This document shows positions 34,522 to 43,307 of a stretch of 64,000 nucleotides of DNA, one piece after another; the first letter of the stretch is position 1; each line of letters opens with the position of its first letter. The DNA is taken from NCBI GenBank assembly GCA_900316845.1, contig ONEG01000004.1, positions 62,001-126,000 of the forward strand. The letters run 5' to 3'. Under the pieces are notes generated by a model. The model had not been told where the DNA came from, made no database searches, and was given only the letters and a program-made list of their open reading frames with translations. Position numbers and translations under genes: made by a program. This stretch comes from an uncultured Bacteroidales bacterium. Lineage in GTDB: Bacteria; Bacteroidota; Bacteroidia; Bacteroidales; Paludibacteraceae.

Positions 34522-37500
34522 ATGATGAAAAAAATCTACAACTTTTTTCTGCGTATTGAAACCCTTAATCGGGCGGCATTTGTTATGATGCTGTCTGTCT
34601 TTTTTGTTGGGCAAGTGTGGGGTGAGGTAGTAACTTTCTCCGGCAGTAATTTGAATGCAGTAAGTGGGTCCAAGACTGTAGGAAGCATCACTCTTTCTTC
34701 GTCCGGCATGACGTATAGTGACGGATTGTCCGCGGGTGGTGGCGGCAAAACATTTACCCTGACTGCCACTGACGCAACTATTTCCCAAGTGGTGATTACA
34801 ACGGATAGAAATGACAGCCGATACTCGGCAGGAAAGATCACGAACTGTACTTCATGCACACTCTCCGACAAAGTCTATACATGTGTTATCAGTCCTGCGG
34901 TTAATATAGTCAGTTGTACCAATCACAGTGGAGGTGTGAAAATAACTCAAATAGATGTATCATATACACCTACTTCCGATCCTGCAATTTCAACCAAGAC
35001 GGTGTGTCTCAATCCTGATGTATCAAACTGGAAATTAGGGAATGAGCGGTACGCGGTGTATTGTTTCGGCGACGGAGATGAATGGTATGACATGACGCTT
35101 GTGAGCGACGGTTGTGGCGGTAAGACATATTACAAAGCGGACGTGGACCCGAAATACACGACCTATATCTTCTGCCGCATGAATGGCGGTACTACGGAAA
35201 ACAACTGGGATAACAAGTGGAACCAGACGAACGATTTGGCCAAAGCGGACGGAACGTATTGTACCATTACGAGTGCCGGCGGAGGGACCACCAAAGCCGG
35301 CTGTAACTGGAATCACACGCCGTTCGAAATCTGCATTTCAGGTCCTGAATACGCCTTCGCAGACGATCCGCTTGTGTTGAAAGCGACATGCCCGGGAGCT
35401 ACGTATTTCCAATGGTATAAGGGCGGAACAGCGGAGTCGAACAAGATAGAAGGCGCAACAAGCGCCACATACAGAAAAGGCAACTGTGTCTTCGAGGACG
35501 CCGGCACGTATTACTGCAAGGCTGGCGGCAACGAGAGTTCTGCTTCGACGAGTAGTGGAAAAGATGTGAAGATGTTCCGGATGTATTTCAACGTAGGACG
35601 TGGCGGAACAGACTACGGTCACGTGGATTTGCACAATACCGACCCCGACAATCATAAAGCGGAGGGTATGATTTTCTTGGGTGAAGATTGGGACTATGCG
35701 TTCTCTATCACAGACGGTTTCGGACATTGGTACGGGAACAACAATACCAAAACAACTGCGATGTGGAGCGGCAACTGCACTAATTGGTCAATGCCTCTTG
35801 GAGACCCGCAATGCTGGCTGAGGTCGGGTAACGGTGCTACTTATACCTTTACACTGGACTACTCGAATCTGTCTGATCTTAGAATCTCTGCCGCCTATCC
35901 GCCGGACAACCAGGGAGCAGGATTGATGATTTATTTCGACAACAGCGTGGTCAATTGGACCAATCTGCATTACCGCGTGGGGAAATTAAACCAGACTACC
36001 AAAGCGGAATTGTCCAAAGTGCCGGGAACGGCTAATCTGTACCAATACAAGACACAGGAATATCCGGATTTGAACGCATGGCATATTGCTGACAACTGCG
36101 GTTGGAGCGGTGACGGTGACGACCGCTCTATCTACCGCACAAAAACGGATGACTCATATGCGATCACTAATTCTGTCAATTTCGAGGGCGGTGCCACCAC
36201 GCATGATATAACGATTACCCCGCGGAATGAACATTCAACAGGTAGCGATAGTTACAACAACAACTGTGAATTCTATCCGTACTCCATGTCTCCCGGCATG
36301 AAGAAGCAGAATGTGGAGATTGCGGAATGCACAGGCGGAACGGTAACAGTCAGTTATACGGATGTGGATAACACCCCGCAGTCGTTCACTACAGGGAATC
36401 GCTATCTGGCGCATACCTGTATTCTGACTGTCACGGCAGAGCCGGATTGCGGTCAGAAGATTGTGTCGCTTCAGGTGAACGGCGTTGATTTCACCAGTGG
36501 TGATACGTATACTCTGTCCGCCGATGCCGTTATAGAAGCGGTGTTCGCTGACGACCCCACAGCCACGTATGACATCACGTATCATCCGGACGGCGGAACG
36601 ATCAACAGCGGTAATGTGACGAGTTATACCTATCTGACGGGGGCGACCCTTCCGACTGATGTGACCAAAAGCGGAAACTGGGACTTTGACGGGTGGTATG
36701 ATAACCCCGGCTGTACGGGTTCTCCGGTAACGACAATCACCACAACCGACTGCGGCAATAAAGAGTATTGGGCCGGATGGGTAGCCGGCAAACCGGAACC
36801 GGTATTCACATGGGATTATGCGAGCACGGTCAATGCCGGTGGAATCTACCCAATCAGCGTAAGCTCGACCGGCGATGCGAATGTGACAATTGAGATTGTG
36901 GAGACGATCACCGGCGTGAGCGGCAGTTTCACAGCAGGCAATCCTGCAACCGGCACCGTGACGCTCGGCAATTATCCGGCAGCGGAGACCTTTACCTATC
37001 GCGCCAGCAGTCCGGCAACCGCCACCTACAAGGCCAAGAGCGAGACAAGGACGGTGACGATCGTAAGGTGCGTAAAGAGCGATAATCTGGCATACGGAGT
37101 AGGATATATAGATGCCGGCAGCTCTGCTACTCCGAAATATTATCATGAGACAACAGGAGTTGGACGTATTACAAAAGATTTCGGCAGTAGCGGAAATAGC
37201 GGTAGCGCAGAAACGTGGTCAGGAGAGAGTTGGATAACCAAATACAATAAAACCGAAGGCCATCTGTTGCAAACATATATTAAAGATGTGTTTAAAATTG
37301 TATTCTACGTAAAGGCTGGATCAAGCAATGTGACCATATCTAAACTCCGGATACGTGATTCCTATATCTCCAGTGATAGTCAAGGTACAAACGGATTAAC
37401 CGGCGCGACTGTCGTCTATAATGGAAATCCGTCTAATACCGGTTTAGAGAAAGATAAACAGCAGACGGTAGAGGTTACTTTGGCAGAACCTCTTGCCCAA

Positions 37501-40500
37501 AATGATTTTGTATATGTTAGATTCAGCGCAAGTTCTTCACTATATGGTGTGAAGTTGTACAGTGCCGGAGGCGACGAAGTGACGAGTGTGGCATTTAGCG
37601 GCGAGCCGGAGGTAGAGAAATATCCGGGTGAAGCGCCGTTTATCAAGGCTGCTGTTCAGACAACCACACCGATTCATTCCGGTGGCAGCATAACATATAA
37701 GTCTTCGGACGAGAGTGTGGCTACTGTCAATCCGACAACGGGTGAAGTGACGGTTCTGGCTCCCGGAAGAACGACTATCACGGCGAAGTTGAGTGCCTTT
37801 GGCTGCTTTAAGGAGGCAACGGCTACGTATTCAGTGGCAGTGAAAAAGTGTACGGATCCTGTCTGCACGGTAGCTGTGACGTCCGGTAGTGCGCGCAAAT
37901 GTGCCAGCGAGAGCGTGACGCTGACTGCAACGGCAGCTGCGGGTGCGGCTATCCAATGGTACAAAGACGGCGCAGCTATCCCCGGCGAGATCGGAGCGAC
38001 GCTTACTACAACGGCTGCCGGTGAATACTATGCTACCGCTACCAAGGTTTGTCTGCAGGTATCGGATACAATAGAGGTGGTGAACCTTGCCGCTCCAACG
38101 GCGGTAGCGCTGCATGAGTACTACTATATCAAAGCAGGTCGTCCGCGTCCGGATATCCCGTTGTTCAAATTGACAAACGTGAAGATCGACCCGTCGTCGT
38201 TCACGATGAACCATCCTGCTCCTGATGGCTGCATCTATGAGTTGCGCGAGGACGGAATAGTTTATCTGGTGGGTACTCCTTCAGCTTCTCTGGCAGCCTC
38301 TACGAATAGTTTGACCGTGACTACAGTCAATGACTGCGGATTCGCCAATGCATCCGCGACACTCGAGTTGCATACCTTGGAACCGACGGCTAAGAAGCAG
38401 ATCGCTTGGGTGGCTATCGGAACGCATTTGGACGGAAGTGACGTTAAACCCACAAAGGGTGAAACCCTGCCCGGAAATCCGGATACAGACAAGAGTACAA
38501 GCCATGCGCTTTATACATATCTGAAAACCTATTTTGACATGACCGCTGTGAACGCGTATTGTACAACGGATACCAAGAAGATCAGCGACTACTGCTCGCA
38601 GTTCGATTTAGTGCTGCTGACCGACTATCCGGATACGAACGTGAAACCGGACGGAGCAAGCGGAGGAAAAGAGAAATCGTACTCGAACGCATACGGCTGT
38701 TTGATGGACGAGTTACCGCTGCTGAGTTTTGAGGCCTTTGTGGCAGACTGTCCTAATTGGGGCATAAACAGTAACCCGAAGACACCGAATCCAACGCAAA
38801 AAGACATGACGTTGCTTTGCGCAGCACATAGTATCTTCGCCGGAACGACCATCGATGTAAACGAGAAAATAAAAATGCTTTCTACCATTTCTGGCGATGG
38901 CCTGCAAGGATTCACGGGCCTGGATGCACCTCCGGGAATGTTAAATATTGCGACCATTGAAAATAATGAGAGCAACGGCGGAACACTGGTCGTATGCTGC
39001 GAGCGGCAGAAAATAATTGAGGCTCGTATGATGATCATGGGTCTGAACCACAACGATATGGGTAACCTGACCGGGGACGGCAAACTGGTAATAAAGCAGA
39101 TTATTGACTATCTGCTGCAATTCGAGGAGATGGCGGATTGCGCGTTGGTATTTGATAATGGTATAGGAAACACATCGTTTGATCCGGGCACCTATACAGG
39201 CTCCGGAACGATGGGTGATGGTCTTTGGAGTACGGCGGCTAACTGGCATCCGGCATACAACGCAGTACCGAAACCTCTGCAGGCGGTACGTGTCGATAAA
39301 CCCTGTCAAGTGGACGTGACGAATGCCCACTGCTCGAGTATCCGTCTGCGCAAAGATGCGGCTAACGACTGTGTCGGCAATCTGACCATCCGTTCGGATG
39401 CCGGTCTGACCGTGACGGACGGAATCAAGGAGGTTCGCGGAAAGAACTATATGACAACCTATCCGAGCGCCGCAAGTGATCTGGTGATTAAGGCCGGCAC
39501 GTCGGGGCAGAACGGTTCGTTAGCCTTCGGCAACAGCGAGGATGAGTTGCAGGCTACGGTAGAGTACTACAGCCTCGCGAAAGATGCGAACGTGTCGGGC
39601 AAGAAACCCGTATGGCAGTATATCGGAATTCCTATTACCGACAGGCCACAGGCTATTGATGCATACCATGCAGCATGGATGTGCAGTTGGGAGTCGGAAG
39701 GAAACGTGTCGAGCAACTGGGTATGGGTCGAGAACGAAGATCGTATAGTACCGTTCAAAGGTTATTGTATCACCCAGCAGGCATCCAAGAAATACATCCA
39801 CGTCGGCGCGCTTTGTGCGCCTGATAAGAAGGAGTTGCCGCTGCATTATTTCACCAGTGAGGAGGATGGCCCCGGATTCAATATGTTCGCCAATTCCTGG
39901 GTGGCTCCGATAGACATCACGAAGATGAAGACCGCGGATTTTGATGGCGCGGAGCCCACGATCTATATTTATAATACGGGTACGCGTGCGCAATACGTAG
40001 ACGGCGGAGCCCCAGCTACTGACGGAATGAAAACCGGCGCAGGACAGTTCAACGCCGTGCCGGTCAATGCGGCATCCTATCTGGCCGGTTCGCTCACGAA
40101 GATCCCGACGATGCAGGGCTTCTTCGTACAAGCAACGCGTGAAGGTACGCTGACGCTCGATTACGATCGTATATGTTTCAACTCGACCGACTATACGACC
40201 ACCGCGGAAACGATGCGTGCGCCGCGTCGCGCCGCGAAGGAAGCGGAGGAGCAGATTGTACCGGAAGTGATGCGGGTAGATGTTAGTTCCGCTCGCTTCG
40301 GCGACCGCGTATATATCCTCTCGCATCCGGAGTTCAGCGAGGCCTTTGACTTAGGATGGGACGGTACGAAGCAAGAAGGCGATGAGAATGTGCCGATGCT
40401 CGCGTACGTTCAAGGTAACAAACTACTCGCCGTAGCGGCGATAGAGACGCCGGAAGGGCAGTACCTGTCGTTCCGCGCGGGAGAAGATAGTATCTATACC

Positions 40501-40803
40501 TTCACGTTCGACTACGAGGGCGAGACGATCTATCTCTACGACCGTCTGGCGGACGAGGCTGCGGAGATCCGGACAGGAAACACCTACACCTTCCGCGCGA
40601 CGAACAAGACCGCGGCGGAGCGGTTCCTGATCACGGCAACGCCTCCGCGGACGCCGACGCAGGTAGAGATCGTCGGCGCTGAGCCCAGAGCCGAGAAAGC
40701 AGAGAAGATCATCCATGAGAATAAGCTGATGATCCTCTACCACGGAGCGGTTTACGATGCGCAAGGCGCGCGCGTCACGATAGGAAAGGAGGGTGCGAGA
40801 TGA
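34522..40803 (+). CDS. Giant secreted multi-domain surface protein G3
   Basis: A 2093-residue exoprotein, the shortest of the three. The N-terminal signal region contains AAFVMMLSVFFVGQVWG. Modules: Ig-like about 285-345; starch-binding-like sandwich about 350-590 (MIYFDNSVVNWTNLHYRVG); divergent InlB about 595-675; InlB B-repeat about 682-760; BIG2-like about 1019-1110; Ig-like about 1112-1180; Rossmann-like module about 1290-1533 (LVLLTDYPDT, GLQGF, ERQKIIEARMMIMGLN); and the end block with APRRA and LYDR. The end differs from G1 and G2: LMILYHGAVYDAQGARVTIG and eight extra residues. The last four bases overlap the start of S3, so the two are translationally coupled. Confidence 0.85.
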   Translation: MMKKIYNFFLRIETLNRAAFVMMLSVFFVGQVWGEVVTFSGSNLNAVSGSKTVGSITLSSSGMTYSDGLSAGGGGKTFTLTATDATISQVVITTDRNDSRYSAGKITNCTSCTLSDKVYTCVISPAVNIVSCTNHSGGVKITQIDVSYTPTSDPAISTKTVCLNPDVSNWKLGNERYAVYCFGDGDEWYDMTLVSDGCGGKTYYKADVDPKYTTYIFCRMNGGTTENNWDNKWNQTNDLAKADGTYCTITSAGGGTTKAGCNWNHTPFEICISGPEYAFADDPLVLKATCPGATYFQWYKGGTAESNKIEGATSATYRKGNCVFEDAGTYYCKAGGNESSASTSSGKDVKMFRMYFNVGRGGTDYGHVDLHNTDPDNHKAEGMIFLGEDWDYAFSITDGFGHWYGNNNTKTTAMWSGNCTNWSMPLGDPQCWLRSGNGATYTFTLDYSNLSDLRISAAYPPDNQGAGLMIYFDNSVVNWTNLHYRVGKLNQTTKAELSKVPGTANLYQYKTQEYPDLNAWHIADNCGWSGDGDDRSIYRTKTDDSYAITNSVNFEGGATTHDITITPRNEHSTGSDSYNNNCEFYPYSMSPGMKKQNVEIAECTGGTVTVSYTDVDNTPQSFTTGNRYLAHTCILTVTAEPDCGQKIVSLQVNGVDFTSGDTYTLSADAVIEAVFADDPTATYDITYHPDGGTINSGNVTSYTYLTGATLPTDVTKSGNWDFDGWYDNPGCTGSPVTTITTTDCGNKEYWAGWVAGKPEPVFTWDYASTVNAGGIYPISVSSTGDANVTIEIVETITGVSGSFTAGNPATGTVTLGNYPAAETFTYRASSPATATYKAKSETRTVTIVRCVKSDNLAYGVGYIDAGSSATPKYYHETTGVGRITKDFGSSGNSGSAETWSGESWITKYNKTEGHLLQTYIKDVFKIVFYVKAGSSNVTISKLRIRDSYISSDSQGTNGLTGATVVYNGNPSNTGLEKDKQQTVEVTLAEPLAQNDFVYVRFSASSSLYGVKLYSAGGDEVTSVAFSGEPEVEKYPGEAPFIKAAVQTTTPIHSGGSITYKSSDESVATVNPTTGEVTVLAPGRTTITAKLSAFGCFKEATATYSVAVKKCTDPVCTVAVTSGSARKCASESVTLTATAAAGAAIQWYKDGAAIPGEIGATLTTTAAGEYYATATKVCLQVSDTIEVVNLAAPTAVALHEYYYIKAGRPRPDIPLFKLTNVKIDPSSFTMNHPAPDGCIYELREDGIVYLVGTPSASLAASTNSLTVTTVNDCGFANASATLELHTLEPTAKKQIAWVAIGTHLDGSDVKPTKGETLPGNPDTDKSTSHALYTYLKTYFDMTAVNAYCTTDTKKISDYCSQFDLVLLTDYPDTNVKPDGASGGKEKSYSNAYGCLMDELPLLSFEAFVADCPNWGINSNPKTPNPTQKDMTLLCAAHSIFAGTTIDVNEKIKMLSTISGDGLQGFTGLDAPPGMLNIATIENNESNGGTLVVCCERQKIIEARMMIMGLNHNDMGNLTGDGKLVIKQIIDYLLQFEEMADCALVFDNGIGNTSFDPGTYTGSGTMGDGLWSTAANWHPAYNAVPKPLQAVRVDKPCQVDVTNAHCSSIRLRKDAANDCVGNLTIRSDAGLTVTDGIKEVRGKNYMTTYPSAASDLVIKAGTSGQNGSLAFGNSEDELQATVEYYSLAKDANVSGKKPVWQYIGIPITDRPQAIDAYHAAWMCSWESEGNVSSNWVWVENEDRIVPFKGYCITQQASKKYIHVGALCAPDKKELPLHYFTSEEDGPGFNMFANSWVAPIDITKMKTADFDGAEPTIYIYNTGTRAQYVDGGAPATDGMKTGAGQFNAVPVNAASYLAGSLTKIPTMQGFFVQATREGTLTLDYDRICFNSTDYTTTAETMRAPRRAAKEAEEQIVPEVMRVDVSSARFGDRVYILSHPEFSEAFDLGWDGTKQEGDENVPMLAYVQGNKLLAVAAIETPEGQYLSFRAGEDSIYTFTFDYEGETIYLYDRLADEAAEIRTGNTYTFRATNKTAAERFLITATPPRTPTQVEIVGAEPRAEKAEKIIHENKLMILYHGAVYDAQGARVTIGKEGAR

Positions 40804-41441
40804 AACGATTCCGAATCCAATTAGTGTGGGCGCTCATCGTACTGATTTGCGGTGTGTCGCTGATGGGAATGGTATATCTCGTGTTCAACAAGCCCGAAGT
40901 GTATATCAACCCCGGCATCGTCGTGACCCAGCCTTCTCCGGTAGCCGAGCCGGCAGCACCGTTGGCTCCGCGTGGAGGCTCAGCTCCGCAATCGATGTTC
41001 CATCACACGTCGTACAGCTATACCTACCATTCGCCGGAGACCAACTCCTTTACGGGTACCGGCAAAGGACTGTATCTGCATTCCAGCGCAGAGGTGCGTT
41101 CGGTAGGCGGCGGAGGCAATGGCGCTTGGGCTGCTGCGGGTTCGTCCGGTTCGGGCTCTTCGCGCGGGATCATCTATACGCAGAGCACGGGTGCCACGAT
41201 GCCGATGACGAGTTTCGTAGCCGTAGCATCGACACGTCAGGTCTCGCAGCCGGAAGCACAGGAAGCACCTCAGATGGCGCGTATGGCTTCACCCAAACGC
41301 GCTCCGGGACCGCCTAACCCCACAGGACCGCTGCCCGGTGAGCAACAATTGGTGGAGCACCCGATAGGCGACGCCGTCCTGCCGTTACTCCTTCTTGCTA
41401 TCGGATATATGATATATAGAAGAAAAAGACTCGCTGCGTGA
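40800..41441 (+). CDS. Small membrane protein S3 with PIGD-TM-basic C-terminal tail
   Basis: 213 residues. Unlike S1 and S2 it starts with an N-terminal hydrophobic segment LVWALIVLICGVSLMGMVYLV that looks like an anchor. The middle is rich in Pro, Ala, Gly and Ser. The C-terminus has PIGD, hydrophobic AVLPLLLLAIGYMIY and basic RRKRLAA, so the tail plan matches S1 and S2 although the rest does not. The start codon overlaps the G3 stop (ATGA). The stop lies within the terminator at 41423. Tail conservation with a diverged body suggests that the tail is the functional signal. Confidence 0.8.
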   Translation: MKRFRIQLVWALIVLICGVSLMGMVYLVFNKPEVYINPGIVVTQPSPVAEPAAPLAPRGGSAPQSMFHHTSYSYTYHSPETNSFTGTGKGLYLHSSAEVRSVGGGGNGAWAAAGSSGSGSSRGIIYTQSTGATMPMTSFVAVASTRQVSQPEAQEAPQMARMASPKRAPGPPNPTGPLPGEQQLVEHPIGDAVLPLLLLAIGYMIYRRKRLAA

Positions 41442-41454
41442 GCGAGTCTTTTTT
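41423..41454. terminator. Bidirectional terminator between S3 and the barrel gene
   Basis: 13-base stem AAAAAGACTCGCT / AGCGAGTCTTTTT with a 5-base loop. Runs of A and T on the two sides serve both convergent transcripts. Confidence 0.9.
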
Positions 41455-41456
41455 CG

Positions 41457-43307
41457 TTAGAAGCGGAAGGTAGCTCCGAGCAGGAAGTTGATTCCCTGCG
41501 AGCGGTAGCCGTAGTAGATATCGTTCTTCCGGTGGAGCCAGTTATTGAGTTGGCAGAAGAGCGTCAGGTTCGGTTTCGGCTCCGGACGGAGCGTCATACC
41601 ATTTTCCATTTTATCATTTACCATTTTACCATTTTTACCAACCCACATGTTATATTCCACGCCGGCGTTCAGCTCAACCGTAGGACGCAGGTGGTGCTCC
41701 GTGTAGTTCGTTCCGTCGTACGAGAGCGCAAGACGGTTGCCGGCAAAATAGTTATCCGAATAAACCGACCAATGCTTATTGATCTGTCCGTCGATGCGAA
41801 GGGTCACTTCCCAGTTCGGGCGGTCGTAAACCGTCGTGTCACCAGACCAGAAGTAGTAGTCGCCGGAGAGGTTGATACGCACTGCGTCCTGGAGATGATA
41901 GTTGATCTGACCACCGATCTTGCCGCGCTGATAGTCGGCGTGGAAGTACGTGAAATCACCCTGCATCAACTTGAGGTTGATAGGCGCGAAGACAGCCGCG
42001 GAGTCGGTAGTGGCGATCCAAACGTCCTGGTGCATCATATAGGCGTAGCCGCCATGGATCTCGAGTAACAGGTCGCGGTACGGGCGGATGTGGAATCCTA
42101 ACTCCGCGTCCACCGGCGTATATTCGGCGCAATGCGGCTCGATGATACCCGCGTGAATGATGCGATAGCGGTTCTCCTCCATGTACTCCTGCAAGCTACC
42201 CAAGCCATGGTGTCCCTCGATGTCGGCGTAGATAGTCAGCCATTGTTTGGCGATCTGCGCCTCGAGGTTGATATGCGGCGAGGGAGCGAACGAGACGTTT
42301 TGTGCGCCGGAGAGCATCTGTCCGTGACCGAGGTTGACATCCAGATTCACGCCCACGTGTACGCGCACGCGCTTTCCTTCATATTGATAATAGGGCTCGA
42401 TGCGGAAGCTATGTCTGCTGCGGTAGAGCGAATCGGGAATCGCAGCCAGGTTGCCTTTGAGCTGCAGGAAATTATTCTGCATGTAGATGTTTGTCCCTAC
42501 ATGGTGCTCCTCTCCGTGCCAATCGAAGGAACCGTGCGTCCGCAGCTGGTGCTCTGCTACAGCTCCGGGTTTGGCGAAGATCGCATAACCGGTCTGCACG
42601 CGGTACTGGACGTCCTGTTTGGGATTCGACTTCACACCCAGGAACACCTCTGCGGTCCAGAGGGTGGTCTTATCGCGGTCGGTCAGAGGCGCGCGGTTAG
42701 CATATGCTACTTTGTTCTTCTCCCACATCCCAAAATCGCGGTTCGTAGCAGAGAACGCTGCGTAGTCGTAGAAATGGCCGTACTTATGGTAGTACACATT
42801 TCCGCCGCTGACGCCGAAATAGAGGTCGCAGGTAGAGAAAGGATGGGTGAAATTCAGCCCCACCTTCGTCTTACTGAGCGCCGCGAGACCCCATTCCGCC
42901 TTATGATGGGCGTACACATCGAGGATGGATTTCTTGCCGTCGTCCAGGTGGTAGCCGAAATCAAAGAGCGTGTTCGGATGGCCGAGTGCTCCGCGTATGT
43001 AACCGTTGTAGGGCCTTGATGGCTCAAACCGCGTCGGTTGGGAGAGCAGGGGATGGAAGGTAGCCGAAGGCTGCACATCCGCGCTGAACTCCGAGTACTC
43101 CACTTTCGTCGGCTCAATCTCGGTCTCTATGACAGCAGGCTTGGTAGATACTTTGCCTGCCGCCTGAATCACCGGCTGAAAATCGCGCTCTACGGTCACC
43201 GAACGGTTGAGAGCAGAGTCCTGCTGCGCAAAAACAGAGGTGCTAAAGAGCGCCATCATCGATATACCGATATACCGATATACCGATATATCGAAATTAG
43301 TCTTCAT
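41457..43307 (-). CDS. Outer-membrane beta-barrel protein
   Basis: 616 residues. Signal peptide up to about residue 27 (cleavage after VFA), then a conserved periplasmic start SVTVERDFQPVIQAAGKV. Alternating amphipathic strands follow, ending in LLGATFRF with the C-terminal Phe typical of outer-membrane proteins. Homologues next to TPR proteins are common in Bacteroidota, but their function is not known to me. It overlaps the TPR gene by 11 bases and is the last gene of the pot operon. Two kinds of short repeat lie in its coding sequence: octamers in the signal peptide (43260-43291) and a CATTTTACC-type run (41597-41640) giving GKNGKMVNDKMENGMT. Confidence 0.8.
   Translation of the reverse strand: MKTNFDISVYRYIGISMMALFSTSVFAQQDSALNRSVTVERDFQPVIQAAGKVSTKPAVIETEIEPTKVEYSEFSADVQPSATFHPLLSQPTRFEPSRPYNGYIRGALGHPNTLFDFGYHLDDGKKSILDVYAHHKAEWGLAALSKTKVGLNFTHPFSTCDLYFGVSGGNVYYHKYGHFYDYAAFSATNRDFGMWEKNKVAYANRAPLTDRDKTTLWTAEVFLGVKSNPKQDVQYRVQTGYAIFAKPGAVAEHQLRTHGSFDWHGEEHHVGTNIYMQNNFLQLKGNLAAIPDSLYRSRHSFRIEPYYQYEGKRVRVHVGVNLDVNLGHGQMLSGAQNVSFAPSPHINLEAQIAKQWLTIYADIEGHHGLGSLQEYMEENRYRIIHAGIIEPHCAEYTPVDAELGFHIRPYRDLLLEIHGGYAYMMHQDVWIATTDSAAVFAPINLKLMQGDFTYFHADYQRGKIGGQINYHLQDAVRINLSGDYYFWSGDTTVYDRPNWEVTLRIDGQINKHWSVYSDNYFAGNRLALSYDGTNYTEHHLRPTVELNAGVEYNMWVGKNGKMVNDKMENGMTLRPEPKPNLTLFCQLNNWLHRKNDIYYGYRSQGINFLLGATFRF
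41597..41640 (-). repeat. CCATTTTA-type repeat inside barrel gene
   Basis: About five diverged 8-base units on the plus strand (ACCATTTT, CCATTTTA, TCATTTAC and so on), read in frame on the minus strand as a Lys/Met/Asn-rich insertion between two strands of the barrel. Confidence 0.8.
43260..43291 (-). repeat. Octamer array in barrel-gene signal peptide
   Basis: CGATATAC three times, then CGATATAT, on the plus strand. On the coding strand it gives YRYIGIS within the signal peptide. The same array type is in potC (48848-48879). Confidence 0.92.

Noticed and set aside
42132..43019. 295-codon plus-strand open frame opposite the barrel gene
   Set aside because: The minus frame has a signal peptide, strand pattern and terminal Phe; the plus frame has none of these.
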